DNA from: Mucilaginibacter celer
Lineage (GTDB): Bacteria > Bacteroidota > Bacteroidia > Sphingobacteriales > Sphingobacteriaceae
NCBI RefSeq assembly: GCF_003576455.2
Contig: NZ_CP032869.1
Location: 5,828,001 to 5,892,000, forward strand
Direction: 5' to 3'
DNA length: 64,000 nt
Below are positions 8,559-18,356 of this stretch, piece after piece. Positions within the stretch are counted from its first letter, which is position 1; each line of letters starts with the position of its first letter. The position numbers and the translations under genes were made by a program. The notes beneath the pieces are model-generated. The model ran no database searches and was not told the origin of the DNA. It saw only the letters and a list, made by a program, of their open reading frames with translations.

Positions 8559-11267
8559 CTACTTCGTACTCAGCTTATTAAACTTAATACTATAAGTAAC
8601 CAAAAAATACCGGTTTAGCGTATTATTTTGAGTGTCGGTAATGGAGTTTGTGCCCGTGTAGCGGTAGATGCTCACGTTTTGATCAAACACATCGTATACG
8701 GTAAATTTAAGCTCTCCCCTATCTTTTTTGAGCATCAGCAAAGCTATCGAGGTGCTTATTACGTTAACTCCCTTTTTTAAACCCGGGGCTATCTGGGTGT
8801 TGTAATAAAAATCCTGCTTGGTTTCCCAAACCAATCGCCTGATGGGCCTTAATACCAGGTTATTGTTCAAGTTAAAGTTGCCGGTATGCACGATTCTAAA
8901 ATCGTCGTATTTGTACTTGGTATCGCCTATGTTATAGCCTGCGCCAATGTTTAAAGTTGCTTTTTCTTTCCAGTCAAAATAAACGTTTTGATAGATTCCC
9001 CGGTTAAAGGTATTTTGCCAGCCTTCAACATTGTTTAGCAGGTTGAGGTTTTGATTGTACGAGCCATTTAACGAGGTGGAGAAAAAGATCTGCCAGTCTT
9101 TCATCTTTCTGAAACGTTTGTTGAACCCAACATTGAGGCTATAGCTGGGCCGACCGTCGCGGTTAACTACAGTAACGGTTTGCGACCCGTCTGACCGGAT
9201 GGTTTGCTGATTTATCGACAGGTTTTCCTGTTTATAAACGCCCCCGTAAGCCCACAGGCTTACCTGGCTTTGCGTAGTGTAAAGGCGGTAGCTGATATTA
9301 TAATTATTGTTAATAGTGGGCTTTAAATTAGGATTACCGGTAAACGTATACAGCGGACTGTAAACAATGGTAACCGGCTGCAGGCTTGATATGCCCGGCT
9401 GGTTTACGCCCCGGTCATAACTTATCGATAGTCTGTCGGTTTCAAAGCGAAGAGTTGGCAACAGGAAAAAATAGTTTTGGCTCAGCCTGCTGCTTACAAA
9501 GTTGTTTTCTATCTGCTGCCATTGGGTATTAAGACCGGCAATAATCTGTGTGTTTTTGCCCAGCTGATAGGTAATACCAGGTTTAATGTTCTCTGTCCAC
9601 TGGTCGCGTTTAAGATCAGAGCTTTGGTTTACCAGCAGCGAATCGAAGGTGTTGGTTTTCCTGTCGTAGGTAAACAATTGGTCGCTGCTTTTATTGTAAG
9701 AGTTTGAAGTAGTGATATCCACTGTAAGTTTTTTGGTAATCGGATAGCGATAGCTCAGATCAATATTGCCCGACACATTGTTGGTGGTACGGCTTGAACG
9801 GCGATGCAGGCTATCCGACAGGTTGGCATGCTGGTAATTAACCACATCGCTATTATTAAACGAAGTGTTTTCACCCGGATTGATTTGCAGATTGTTAGAG
9901 ATGTTAAACGATTCGCCCTTATGCTTCCTTGAACGTTTATGAAAGTAAAAATTTTGCCTGTACTGTGTAGAGCTGCCATTGCCAAAATTATTCCCTACCG
10001 AGGTATTCACCGGCATATTAAAATTATTGCGGGTATTACCTGTTGATGAAGCTGTATTATCATTGCCGCTAAAGCTTAACGAAGGGCTAAACCGTAAGTG
10101 ACGAACAGTATCCGGCTCCCACTCAACCAAAGCTGTAGCTGTATGGCTATGGCTGTTTGAGTTGCGGTTATTGGTGTTAGCGCTTAGCAGCGTAGTATCC
10201 TTTAAAAACTGCTGCTGAAAGTTCGACGAGTTATTGATGTTATTGCGCTGCGAGTAAAAATACTGCAGGTTAAGCTTCAGCTTTTTGCCATAGTTTTGAT
10301 TAAGGTTAAAACCACCCGAGGTGATTTTTTCAATTCCGCCCCAGTTACTGGCCCAGCTTGGGCGGCCGTTAAAGGAGGTACTTCCCCCACTGCGGTCAAA
10401 TCCCCCCTCCGAGTAGATTTCCTGGTTAGAAAAGCCTGTATGATTGAGGTTATTGCTCAATCCAATTAAACTCAGTTGTAAAGTATCCCTGAACATGTTA
10501 AACAAGCCGCCGGTTTCATACCTGTCGCGCGAGCCTGCACCGGCAAACACTTTACCAAAAATGCTTCGTTTAATAGCTTTTTTTAGTTTGATGTTGATGA
10601 TTTTGGGCACCTTGGTATCGCTAATGAGGTGATCCGGGTCGTTTTCCCTGTCGTCATAAACCTGCACCTGGGCAACAATTTCGGCATCGAGGTTTTTGGT
10701 AGCTATTTTAGGATCGTTACCAAAAAACTGTTTGCCGTCAATAAGCAGTTTGCTCACATCCTTACCGTTAACGGTGATAGTGCCATCGCCATCAATTTGA
10801 ACACCGGGCAGTTTTTTAAGCAACTCTTCGAGCGCGGCATTGGGCCGGGTTTTAAAGGCGGCTGCATCAAACTCGATGGTATCCTTTTTCATTTTAACAG
10901 GTACGCGTTCGGCCCGTACCACAACCTCGCTCAGCATTTTGCTATTAAGGCTGATATTGCCGATATCCATAACCTCGCCTTTTTTAAAATTAAACTGGCG
11001 GATATAGCTTTTATAGCCGGCGTACGAGATCACCAGCTTTACCCGCGTTTCGGCCGGGAGACGCTGTAACTCAAAGTCGCCGGTTTTTTTACTTAAGGTA
11101 TAGGCAATAAGCGATGAATCTTTAACATCAACCATGGCAACAGTACTTAGCTCAAGCGGCTGTTTACTCACAGAATCGGTTACGCGACCTTTAATAGCGG
11201 CGCGGTTTTGGGCATAACTAACAGAAAAGAAACAAAAAAGCAGTAGTGAAATAAAGGTTGTCTTCAT
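8559..11267 (-). CDS. Outer-membrane beta-barrel protein, TonB-receptor-like
   Basis: The 902-residue protein starts with a signal peptide (MKTTFISLLLFCFFSVSYAQ). Next is a carboxypeptidase-regulatory-like domain (about 23-105) and a plug-like region with LPGVQIDGDGTITVNGKDV and DGKQFFGND. The rest is an Asn/Ser-rich beta-barrel matching the OMP_b-brl_3 type. Such proteins are relatives of TonB-dependent receptors without an evident SusD partner. The substrate is unknown. It resembles the product at 23223-26189 in architecture, so the window holds two paralogues. It is monocistronic. Confidence 0.85.
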   Translation of the reverse strand: MKTTFISLLLFCFFSVSYAQNRAAIKGRVTDSVSKQPLELSTVAMVDVKDSSLIAYTLSKKTGDFELQRLPAETRVKLVISYAGYKSYIRQFNFKKGEVMDIGNISLNSKMLSEVVVRAERVPVKMKKDTIEFDAAAFKTRPNAALEELLKKLPGVQIDGDGTITVNGKDVSKLLIDGKQFFGNDPKIATKNLDAEIVAQVQVYDDRENDPDHLISDTKVPKIINIKLKKAIKRSIFGKVFAGAGSRDRYETGGLFNMFRDTLQLSLIGLSNNLNHTGFSNQEIYSEGGFDRSGGSTSFNGRPSWASNWGGIEKITSGGFNLNQNYGKKLKLNLQYFYSQRNNINNSSNFQQQFLKDTTLLSANTNNRNSNSHSHTATALVEWEPDTVRHLRFSPSLSFSGNDNTASSTGNTRNNFNMPVNTSVGNNFGNGSSTQYRQNFYFHKRSRKHKGESFNISNNLQINPGENTSFNNSDVVNYQHANLSDSLHRRSSRTTNNVSGNIDLSYRYPITKKLTVDITTSNSYNKSSDQLFTYDRKTNTFDSLLVNQSSDLKRDQWTENIKPGITYQLGKNTQIIAGLNTQWQQIENNFVSSRLSQNYFFLLPTLRFETDRLSISYDRGVNQPGISSLQPVTIVYSPLYTFTGNPNLKPTINNNYNISYRLYTTQSQVSLWAYGGVYKQENLSINQQTIRSDGSQTVTVVNRDGRPSYSLNVGFNKRFRKMKDWQIFFSTSLNGSYNQNLNLLNNVEGWQNTFNRGIYQNVYFDWKEKATLNIGAGYNIGDTKYKYDDFRIVHTGNFNLNNNLVLRPIRRLVWETKQDFYYNTQIAPGLKKGVNVISTSIALLMLKKDRGELKFTVYDVFDQNVSIYRYTGTNSITDTQNNTLNRYFLVTYSIKFNKLSTK

Positions 11268-11618
11268 TCAGCGGTTTAGGTGCAAGACGATAAGGGTTAA
11301 AAAATTGTGTTATAGGTATTTGTAGGGCCGGCGGCTTAAGTATGGATAACTTATATCATAGGGTTGGGTAGGGTTTAGTATTTTATATTTTGTTAACTGT
11401 TTTGCTGCTGATCTTTTTCGCTTCGACAAAAACAAGCAGCAAAGGTTTAAAGCATAAAAACCACTCACCTCCTTAACCCACCGCACCTATAACTCCCCAA
11501 AGGGGGCTGATATGCTGTAAATTGTTCCTATAACAGGCAAAAGGCACAAATATTGCCCCCCGCAAAGCAAAAATGCCGCGAAATAGCGGCATTTTAAGGT
11601 TTGTAACATTTGTTTTAC
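11268..11618. other. Intergenic region
   Basis: About 350 bp separate two minus-strand genes. The only clear structure is a terminator hairpin at 11570-11595 (AAAATGCCGC / GCGGCATTTT), placed to end the cupin gene. No ORF with a convincing start was found. Confidence 0.6.
11570..11595 (-). terminator. Intrinsic terminator of the cupin gene
   Basis: AAAATGCCGC and GCGGCATTTT are perfectly complementary around a six-base loop. On the minus strand the stem ends in a T run, 24 bp after the cupin stop. Confidence 0.85.
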
Positions 11619-12029
11619 CTAAACGGCCATAGCCAAAGCCGATTTGCCGGGCTGTACAAGCTGTACTGTACGCTCAATTTTATTTAAAAAGCCGTTGGCA
11701 CCGCCCGGGGTTAGTGTAACCAGTACCTTGCCTGTTTGCGGGGCTGGGTTTTTATAACCATGCAATGTGCCCTTTGGTATGAAGAGGCTTGCACCCTTTT
11801 CGGCATCGTAATATCTGCCACCGGCAAAAAACCTGAAACGGCCTTCAATAACATAAACCACCTTATCGTGGTTATTGCAAAGGTTTAAGGCCACGCCGGC
11901 TTTATAGGGTATTTGCTGTTCAATAATGCTTAAATTACCGCCATCAACTTTTTTATTGAAGATAATGTTGATGTTCATCTCACCGGCGGTATCGTTCCCG
12001 GCGGGTTGTGTTTGATTAATTGTGTTCAT
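11619..12029 (-). CDS. Single-domain cupin protein
   Basis: The ATG at 12029 (MNTINQTQPAGNDTAG) is preferred to a start 62 codons upstream, because that extension is hydrophobic, unrelated and overlaps the promoter region of the divergent gene. The 136 residues form one small beta-barrel: KVVYVIEGRFRFFAGGRYYDAEKG resembles cupin motif 1 and FIPKGTLHGYKN motif 2. The HxH ligand pair of motif 1 is replaced (NNHDK), so metal binding is uncertain. The function is probably sensing or sugar-related, but unassigned. Confidence 0.75.
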   Translation of the reverse strand: MNTINQTQPAGNDTAGEMNINIIFNKKVDGGNLSIIEQQIPYKAGVALNLCNNHDKVVYVIEGRFRFFAGGRYYDAEKGASLFIPKGTLHGYKNPAPQTGKVLVTLTPGGANGFLNKIERTVQLVQPGKSALAMAV

Positions 12030-12239
12030 AAGGTTGTGTATTGATGGTATAGACGGCATTGATAATAAGAATGTTACACAGCCCAATAAATTTTTATACG
12101 TGTTTAACCAAATAATTGCGCAAAAACACGATAAAATAAAGCCCGTTGCATAATAAAATTTTGCCGATTGCGTTTTTAAACTAATATTGTACAAGTAATA
12201 GTATATTGTACCCAATTAATTACCTAAAACCATAACATT

Positions 12240-12647
12240 ATGAAAGCAGCAGGAATCTACAAATCCATTTACGTAACGTTTTACAGGTGGAATGTTAAAA
12301 ACTTCGGTCATGGCGGCCTGCCAAAAGCCAATGCCCTTTTTGGTGCCAGTTTTTTAATGATCGTTTTGCTGGCCATTTTAACTACCGTTGCCCAGTTGCT
12401 TTTAAACACCGGCTGGTTTGAAGTAAGCCCTGCATCCGGCCTGATGATTTTATTGGGAGCTACCGGTGCGTTGGTACTTAACTACTTTGTTTTGTTAAAC
12501 AGCCGTTACTTTAAAAAAGTTAATCTCGCTTTCGAACGGATCAGCAAACACAACCCTAATACCTGGAGTGTAATGCTGATGATTTGTGTGATAGTTTCAT
12601 GCAGCTTTGTGCTGGTGGTTTGCGAGGCTGGTGCTTTATTACGATAA
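12240..12647 (+). CDS. Small membrane protein, three predicted helices
   Basis: The 135-residue protein has hydrophobic segments at about 34-55 (ASFLMIVLLAILTTVAQLLL), 67-87 (GLMILLGATGALVLNYFVLL) and 109-130 (SVMLMICVIVSCSFVLVVC). A basic/aromatic N-terminus precedes them. I do not recognise the family. It is divergent from the cupin gene and closed by its own terminator. A similar three-helix small protein is encoded at 14665-15054, but I see no convincing sequence match between them. Confidence 0.65.
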   Translation: MKAAGIYKSIYVTFYRWNVKNFGHGGLPKANALFGASFLMIVLLAILTTVAQLLLNTGWFEVSPASGLMILLGATGALVLNYFVLLNSRYFKKVNLAFERISKHNPNTWSVMLMICVIVSCSFVLVVCEAGALLR

Positions 12648-12668
12648 GAATAATATTTACAATATATT

Positions 12669-12697
12669 AAAAACCCGCCTGCAAGGTGGGTTTTTTG
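12669..12697 (+). terminator. Intrinsic terminator
   Basis: AAAACCCGCCTG pairs with CAAGGTGGGTTTTTT (one mismatch near the loop), 22 bp after the small membrane protein. Confidence 0.85.
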
Positions 12698-12760
12698 TTG
12701 GCTGGAGGTTTTATCAATCGGTAAAAATATATACTTTCGCTTCAATTAACTATTATCACA

Positions 12761-14302
12761 GTGTTGGTTAAAACCTTTGGAAGCGCAGTTTACGGCATAC
12801 AAGCCATTACCATAACTATTGAAGTGAACGCCGGTGGCGGAAAGGCTGCCTATTTTGTGGTTGGCCTGCCGGATAATGCTGTTCGCGAATCAATGCAGCG
12901 TGTTGAAACAGCCTTGCAAACCAATGGATACCGCATGCCACGGCAGCGGATTGTGGTGAACATGGCTCCGGCCGATATCCGCAAGGAGGGCTCGGCTTAT
13001 GATTTAACGATAGCCATTGCCATTATGGCCGCCTCGAGCCAGGTTGAAACCGAACAACTTGAAAAATACATCATTATGGGCGAGCTTTCGCTTGATGGAA
13101 GCCTGCAGCCCATAAAAGGGGCTTTACCCATAGCGATACAGGCCCGCAAGGATGGCTTTAAAGGCTTTATCCTCCCCAAACAAAACGCCCGCGAAGCTGC
13201 AATAGTGAACGACCTGGAAGTTTACGGCGTTGAAAGCATTGCCGATGTGGTTGGCTTTTTTAACGGCACAACCCCTCTTAAGCCAGAAATAGTAAACACC
13301 CGCGAAGAGTTTTACGACAGCCTGTGCAATTACGACAGCGATTTTAGCGAAGTAAAAGGACAGGAAAACATTAAACGCGCGCTGGAAATTGCAGCAGCCG
13401 GAGGGCATAACGTAATATTGATCGGTCCGCCGGGAGCTGGTAAAACCATGCTGGCCCGCAGGCTGCCCTCCATACTGCCGCCGCTTAATTTATACGAGGC
13501 GCTGGAAACTACCAAAATTCACTCGGTAGCCGGGAAGCTTTCGGCAGCGGATGCTTTGGTTACCGTAAGGCCATTCAGGAGCCCGCACCATACCATCAGC
13601 GACGTAGCCCTGGTTGGCGGCGGAAGCAACCCGGCCCCCGGTGAGATCTCGCTGGCGCACAATGGCGTTTTGTTTTTGGATGAATTGCCGGAGTTTAAAC
13701 GCAGCGCCCTTGAGGTAATGCGTCAGCCGTTGGAAGAGCGGAGAGTAACCATATCGCGGGCAAAGTTTACGGTTGATTATCCAAGCAGTTTTATGTTGGT
13801 GGCAAGTATGAACCCCTGCCCCTGCGGATATTATAACCACCCCGAAAAAGAATGCATCTGCCCTCCCGGCATGGTGCAAAAATATCTGAGTAAAATTTCC
13901 GGTCCGCTGTTGGACAGGATCGACCTGCATGTGGAAGTAACGCCCGTTAACTTCAGCGAGCTATCATCCGACCGTGCCGCCGAGAAAAGTGAACTGATCC
14001 GCGAGCGGGTAATCAAAGCTCGTGAGGTACAGGTAAATCGCTTCGGCGACAGACCCGATTTGCATGCCAATGCCCAAATGAGCTCCCAAATGGTGCGTGA
14101 GCAATGTAAAATTGATCTTGCCGGCCAAACTCTCCTTAAAAAAGCAATGGAAAAACTGGGGCTTTCGGCAAGGGCTTATGACAGGATTTTGAAAGTATCA
14201 CGAACTATAGCTGATTTGGCAGGGAGCGAGGATATTAAACTGGAGCATCTGGCAGAGGCTATTCATTTCAGGAGTTTGGATAGAGAGGGTTGGGCTGGGT
14301 GA
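12761..14302 (+). CDS. YifB/ComM-family Mg-chelatase-like AAA ATPase
   Basis: The 513 residues match the family length. An N-terminal Lon-S5-like ChlI domain ([16 protein letters not shown]... [18 protein letters not shown]) precedes a AAA module with Walker A GPPGAGKT from residue 222 and Walker [10 protein letters not shown]. Then come a cysteine cluster ([20 protein letters not shown]) and a C-terminal Mg-chelatase domain. In naturally competent bacteria ComM is a hexameric helicase that drives branch migration of incoming DNA. The start is GTG at 12761; TTG one codon later is possible. A TATACTTTCG promoter-like element lies about 20 bp upstream. Confidence 0.93.
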   Translation: MLVKTFGSAVYGIQAITITIEVNAGGGKAAYFVVGLPDNAVRESMQRVETALQTNGYRMPRQRIVVNMAPADIRKEGSAYDLTIAIAIMAASSQVETEQLEKYIIMGELSLDGSLQPIKGALPIAIQARKDGFKGFILPKQNAREAAIVNDLEVYGVESIADVVGFFNGTTPLKPEIVNTREEFYDSLCNYDSDFSEVKGQENIKRALEIAAAGGHNVILIGPPGAGKTMLARRLPSILPPLNLYEALETTKIHSVAGKLSAADALVTVRPFRSPHHTISDVALVGGGSNPAPGEISLAHNGVLFLDELPEFKRSALEVMRQPLEERRVTISRAKFTVDYPSSFMLVASMNPCPCGYYNHPEKECICPPGMVQKYLSKISGPLLDRIDLHVEVTPVNFSELSSDRAAEKSELIRERVIKAREVQVNRFGDRPDLHANAQMSSQMVREQCKIDLAGQTLLKKAMEKLGLSARAYDRILKVSRTIADLAGSEDIKLEHLAEAIHFRSLDREGWAG

Positions 14303-14314
14303 TAATCAACTTCT

Positions 14315-14668
14315 ATGGGAGCTTTCAATATCTTAAAAACAGAAATTCCGTGTATTAATTGTAATAAACTATTTCCGGTTGAGATCCAGTTTAAGTTTGG
14401 ATTTAAAAGACAGCTTAAATATCAGTTGTACGAAAAGATAATACGGACAGACGGAGAAGATAAAGGTAAAGGTGATATCGGAGCCCCCAATTTGCCCGCT
14501 GTTAATGTTTACGGAATTGCCGAAAATGCTGTTTGTCCTTATTGTTCGTTCTTTAATCCCGAAGAGTTTGATATCAGGGTGGAGTACGATGTATTAAAGA
14601 AAGTTAATGTAATGAAAGATTATCAAAGATATTTGAGCGGAAATGAAGGGAATTATTATGAGATATGA
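14315..14668 (+). CDS. Hypothetical zinc-ribbon-like protein
   Basis: The 117-residue protein has two CxxC pairs far apart (PCINCNKLF near residue 10 and VCPYCSFFN near 72). This is the spacing expected of a zinc ribbon interrupted by a charged beta segment (DGEDKGKGDIG). No closer family is recognised. It starts 12 bp after the yifB stop and overlaps the next gene by ATGA, so the two small proteins are translationally coupled and possibly part of the yifB transcript. Confidence 0.6.
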   Translation: MGAFNILKTEIPCINCNKLFPVEIQFKFGFKRQLKYQLYEKIIRTDGEDKGKGDIGAPNLPAVNVYGIAENAVCPYCSFFNPEEFDIRVEYDVLKKVNVMKDYQRYLSGNEGNYYEI

Positions 14669-15054
14669 TAATGAACACCTGGCTTGATTATATTTTTTAC
14701 CGAACTGTGCAGCTGTTTTATAAACGGGGCGGGCGCAGAGGGCTTCCTGGTGTTATGGTTATTTCTCTGTCGCAATCGTTTTTAATAATGGCTGTAGCTG
14801 TGCTTTTAGAAAACCAGTTTATTGAAAAAACAGCAAGGGATTTATATAAAGAGCTAATCGAATTTGTTCTCATTATTCCTATTCTTCTGGTGTATTACTT
14901 TAACTACCGTAAATACTATGGGAAGTACAATAAGCTAAGGTTTGAAATGAAAAATGAAGATCCCAACAGGAGATTTCTTAAAGGCATTTTGGTATTAGTT
15001 TCGTTAATTATTCCACCTATTATATTTACCATAGTTAGCAAGTACACGCATTGA
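14665..15054 (+). CDS. Small membrane protein coupled to the zinc-ribbon gene
   Basis: The 129-residue product has hydrophobic stretches at about 29-48 (VMVISLSQSFLIMAVAVLLE), 68-85 (FVLIIPILLVYYFNY) and 107-126 (GILVLVSLIIPPIIFTIVS). Its ATG at 14665 overlaps the upstream stop (ATGA); ATG at 14671 is an alternative. The overlap suggests a joint function with the zinc-ribbon protein. No family is recognised. Confidence 0.6.
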   Translation: MIMNTWLDYIFYRTVQLFYKRGGRRGLPGVMVISLSQSFLIMAVAVLLENQFIEKTARDLYKELIEFVLIIPILLVYYFNYRKYYGKYNKLRFEMKNEDPNRRFLKGILVLVSLIIPPIIFTIVSKYTH

Positions 15055-15150
15055 TTTTGCTGCGGTATTTATTATGATTATGAAGTAGAATGAGCTACCA
15101 GAGATAGTATAGTTGGTAAATTCAATAGCACACCTGTATAAACCTAAACA

Positions 15151-15627
15151 ATGGAAGCAAAGAAACCCTCAATGAGCTACCGAATTATTTTGATATCGGC
15201 TTGTTTGTTGGCTTTTGGATATGAACCGATAAAAGAATATTGGGTAACAAGCTGCCAGGATAAAAAATATGGGTTATCCTATAACCGGAAGAGGAAATCA
15301 TTAGGGATACCAGCCATCCCCAGCCACTGGCACATTAAGGAGCGTAATCCCGATTTTATTTGGTGGACAGGTGATGAAAACGTGATAGGCCATAAAAGGA
15401 AATCGATATCTTTTTCCGGTTGCGATATCGTAGAGGAATATGATGTATACACACTTCCAAAGCAAAACGGACAGGGACGATGGATAGAGATAGAATATAA
15501 TTATCCTACTAAAACAAGAAAAGACTCGGTAGTTTACACCTACCAGATTGAACACACTGCAAAGCAGGTTTCAAGGAGTATGGTAGACAGTGTATTGAAA
15601 GCCGATAATATCAATAAAGATTACTAA
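15151..15627 (+). CDS. Hypothetical membrane-anchored protein
   Basis: The 158 residues contain one N-terminal hydrophobic segment (IILISACLLAFGY, about 12-24), a likely uncleaved anchor. The soluble part is basic and aromatic (SHWHIKERNPDFIWWTGDEN) and holds two cysteines (TSCQDK, SGCDIV). It resembles no family I know. It follows two other orphan small genes after 96 bp. Base composition is lower in GC than the neighbouring conserved genes, consistent with accessory DNA. Confidence 0.5.
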   Translation: MEAKKPSMSYRIILISACLLAFGYEPIKEYWVTSCQDKKYGLSYNRKRKSLGIPAIPSHWHIKERNPDFIWWTGDENVIGHKRKSISFSGCDIVEEYDVYTLPKQNGQGRWIEIEYNYPTKTRKDSVVYTYQIEHTAKQVSRSMVDSVLKADNINKDY

Positions 15628-15759
15628 TGTTTTATTCTTGTGTGCTTTGTTGATATTAAATTTTAATTTTTTGATTTATTCAAAATTTAATTTTGTTTTT
15701 ATTTGATTTTATTTTGATTGTTTTTACCTTGCGTAGGTAAACCTATCTAAAACAAATCA

Positions 15760-17211
15760 ATGAAAACCTTTAGCAGAATTTTATTATCGGCGGCGTTTAT
15801 AACCACTCCTCTAATTCTCCGAGCCCAAACAGACGCAGTTGAACAAATCAAACAAGTTGAAAACAACCTCTTCGGCCGGGTACAAATAGCTGGTGAAAAA
15901 ACCTGGAGCCTTGCCGACAGGATGGCTTTCTACAAAATTCCGGGCCTAAGCATCGCGGTGATCCAAAACCATAAAATTGTTTGGGCCAAGGGGTACGGTT
16001 TTGCCAATGATAGCGCTAAAACGCCGGTAACGACTCAAACACTTTTCCAGGCGGCATCTATCAGTAAATCATTAAACGCGGTTGGGGTGCTTAAGCTGGC
16101 GCAGGATAAAAAGCTTGACCTGGATGCCGATATCAACACCTACTTAACCTCGTGGAAGTTCCCTTACGATAGCGTTTCCAAAGGCAAAAGAATCACCACA
16201 GTCAATTTGTTAAGCCATAGCTCGGGCCTTAATGTACATGGTTTCGGCGGTTATGAACCGGGCGTTCCCTTGCCAACTATTGTGCAGGTGCTTAATGGCG
16301 AAAAGCCCGCCAACACGCCGCGCATTCATTCGGTTACCGCGCCTGGCTTAAACTATCAGTATTCGGGCGGTGGCATTACCGTTTCGCAATTGATGGTGAT
16401 GGATATTACCCATCTGCCCTACGCTGATTATATGAAAAAGGAAGTGTTGAACCCCCTGGGTATGAACAGCAGTACCTATGCGCAACCGGCTATCGATGTT
16501 AATAAAGCGCTGTTAGCTACAGCTTATAATGAAGATGGTAAACCTATCAGGGGCAATTACCATATCTACCCGGAACAAGCCGCCGCCGGTTTATGGACTA
16601 ATCCGACAGATTTGGCCAAATACATCATCGCCATACAGCAGGCTTATGAAGGTAAATCAAGCAATGTATTAAACCAGGCAATGGTAAAGCAAATGTTTAC
16701 CGTGCATGCCGGTAATGATGTTGGCCTCGGTGTGTTTATAAGCAAGCCCGATAATGTTTTTTATTTCAGCCATGATGGTGCCAATGCCGGTTTTCGTGCC
16801 CGCTACGTTGGTAGTTTTGAGGGCGGTAACGGCGTAGTGGTAATGGTAAACAGCAACAATGATGGCGTTATCAACGAATTGATTAACAGCGTAGCCAAAG
16901 TTTATGACTTTAAAGGCCTGTATCATCCCAACATAAAAACACTTGTAACCGTACCTGCCGACATATTGAAAACCTATACAGGCAAATTTTTGATTGGTCC
17001 GCCGCGTACTTTAAGTATTACCGAAGATGGCGGACGCCTGTTTGCCCAAGCCATCGGGGATATTAAACGGGAGCTTTACCCGCAAGCGGTCAATCATTTC
17101 TTTTTCCGCGATTTGCCCTACAAACTCGAGTTTAATAAAGATGCCGATGGCAAGCAGCATTTGATATTTTATGGCGATGGGAATAAGATGGAGTTAAAGC
17201 GCGCGGAGTAA
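15760..17211 (+). CDS. Secreted serine hydrolase, class C beta-lactamase family
   Basis: A signal peptide (ending TPLILRAQ) is followed by a beta-lactamase/transpeptidase-like domain. It has S100-I-S-K103 in the SxxK motif, Y201-S-G in place of the YxN motif, and HDGANAG in the KTG position. The last 90 residues (from VTVPADILKTYTGKF) are a small beta-domain of the DUF3471 type. The family includes esterases, D-aminopeptidases and beta-lactamases. With HDG rather than KTG, a peptidase or esterase is more likely than antibiotic resistance. An AT-rich 130 bp spacer lies upstream. Confidence 0.85.
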   Translation: MKTFSRILLSAAFITTPLILRAQTDAVEQIKQVENNLFGRVQIAGEKTWSLADRMAFYKIPGLSIAVIQNHKIVWAKGYGFANDSAKTPVTTQTLFQAASISKSLNAVGVLKLAQDKKLDLDADINTYLTSWKFPYDSVSKGKRITTVNLLSHSSGLNVHGFGGYEPGVPLPTIVQVLNGEKPANTPRIHSVTAPGLNYQYSGGGITVSQLMVMDITHLPYADYMKKEVLNPLGMNSSTYAQPAIDVNKALLATAYNEDGKPIRGNYHIYPEQAAAGLWTNPTDLAKYIIAIQQAYEGKSSNVLNQAMVKQMFTVHAGNDVGLGVFISKPDNVFYFSHDGANAGFRARYVGSFEGGNGVVVMVNSNNDGVINELINSVAKVYDFKGLYHPNIKTLVTVPADILKTYTGKFLIGPPRTLSITEDGGRLFAQAIGDIKRELYPQAVNHFFFRDLPYKLEFNKDADGKQHLIFYGDGNKMELKRAE

Positions 17212-17310
17212 ACCGTGGCCGTTAAAAAATGTTAAACAGGCCGGTTTTAGTATCATGAGGCCGGCTTTAACCGTTTGATAAGTGTAAATTAATGCCATCA
17301 AACCTTTATC

Positions 17311-18231
17311 ATGCGGTTGAAATATCTTGTTTTATTGCTGATGATCTGCTCGTTCCATACGTCGGTTAGCGGGCAGGACAGGGCTGCTACGTTCCGGGCT
17401 GCCGATTCTTTATTCGCCGTAAAAAAATATAAAAAAGCTGCAAAGTTTTATACGGCCTTGCGTGCCGGTGCTAACGGTATCATGGACACAGCACACCTTT
17501 ATAACGCCGCTGCCTGCTGGGCTGCATTGAACAGGCGCGATAGCGCTTACCGTTACCTGGAACTACTAAGCAAACGAAGGTTTAAAAATTACGATAAGCT
17601 TGCTGCCGAACCACTTTTCCGAAAATATCAACATGAAGTACGGTGGGAAGTATTAAAGGATGCCGTGATACACAACCGCACCCAGTTAATTGAGCCGGTA
17701 GCTATCGAGTTTTCGCAGATGCTGAAGGAGTACCAGGCAAACTATGATAAGTATATAAGGCTGTTGAATCGATACGGGAAAAATTCGGCAACGGTAAAAG
17801 AATTTAAAGAATACCTGCACGAAACGGACTCCATTAACTTTATCAAAGTATCATCTATTGTTAATACCTACGGATGGAGGGGGAAAACCTATTTCGGCCG
17901 TGATGCCGCCGAAGCAATGATCATCGTTTTAATGCATGCCGATATCGCCGGCCAAAAAAAGTATTTTTCGATAGTGCGCAATGCCGCCCTCGAAGGCGCT
18001 TTACCTGCCGAAGGCTTTGCCATCATTGCAGAAAATATCGACCTGAATGAAAATAACACGCAAATATACGGAACACACGTAAAAATCACCGATGATGGGC
18101 AATACCAAAGCTTCGCGATAGCCGATGAGGCTGGCGTTGACAAGCGCAGAGAAGAAATAGGGCTTTGCTCGCTGGCTATTTATTTACACAATTTTAAGCC
18201 GGATGGCAGGTCATATTTCCTGGTAAAATGA
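17311..18231 (+). CDS. Secreted DUF6624-like protein with TPR-like N-terminus
   Basis: A signal peptide (MRLKYLVLLLMICSFHTSVSG) precedes a helical region with TPR-like spacing (AADSLFAVKKYKKAAKFY... LYNAAACWAALNRRDSAYRYLELL, about 27-95). The C-terminal half matches my recollection of DUF6624: GWRGKTYFGRDAAEAMIIVLMHAD, YFSIVRNAALEGALPAEGFAIIAEN and NNTQIYGTHV. The biochemical role is unknown. It stands alone, 99 bp after the serine hydrolase gene. Confidence 0.7.
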   Translation: MRLKYLVLLLMICSFHTSVSGQDRAATFRAADSLFAVKKYKKAAKFYTALRAGANGIMDTAHLYNAAACWAALNRRDSAYRYLELLSKRRFKNYDKLAAEPLFRKYQHEVRWEVLKDAVIHNRTQLIEPVAIEFSQMLKEYQANYDKYIRLLNRYGKNSATVKEFKEYLHETDSINFIKVSSIVNTYGWRGKTYFGRDAAEAMIIVLMHADIAGQKKYFSIVRNAALEGALPAEGFAIIAENIDLNENNTQIYGTHVKITDDGQYQSFAIADEAGVDKRREEIGLCSLAIYLHNFKPDGRSYFLVK

Positions 18232-18356
18232 TAGCGCAAATGTGTCGCTGAATACTGTTTGCTGGTGCACGCCCGTGGCGTGTACCCTTTTAAGCATAGT
18301 AAACTAAACAAGCATAGCAAATGCTCATCAACCATGGATATTATTCTATCAAAAGC

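Noticed and set aside
15760-17211. Beta-lactamase resistance gene
   Set aside because: The KTG motif is replaced by HDG and YxN by YSG, so a peptidase or esterase role is more likely.
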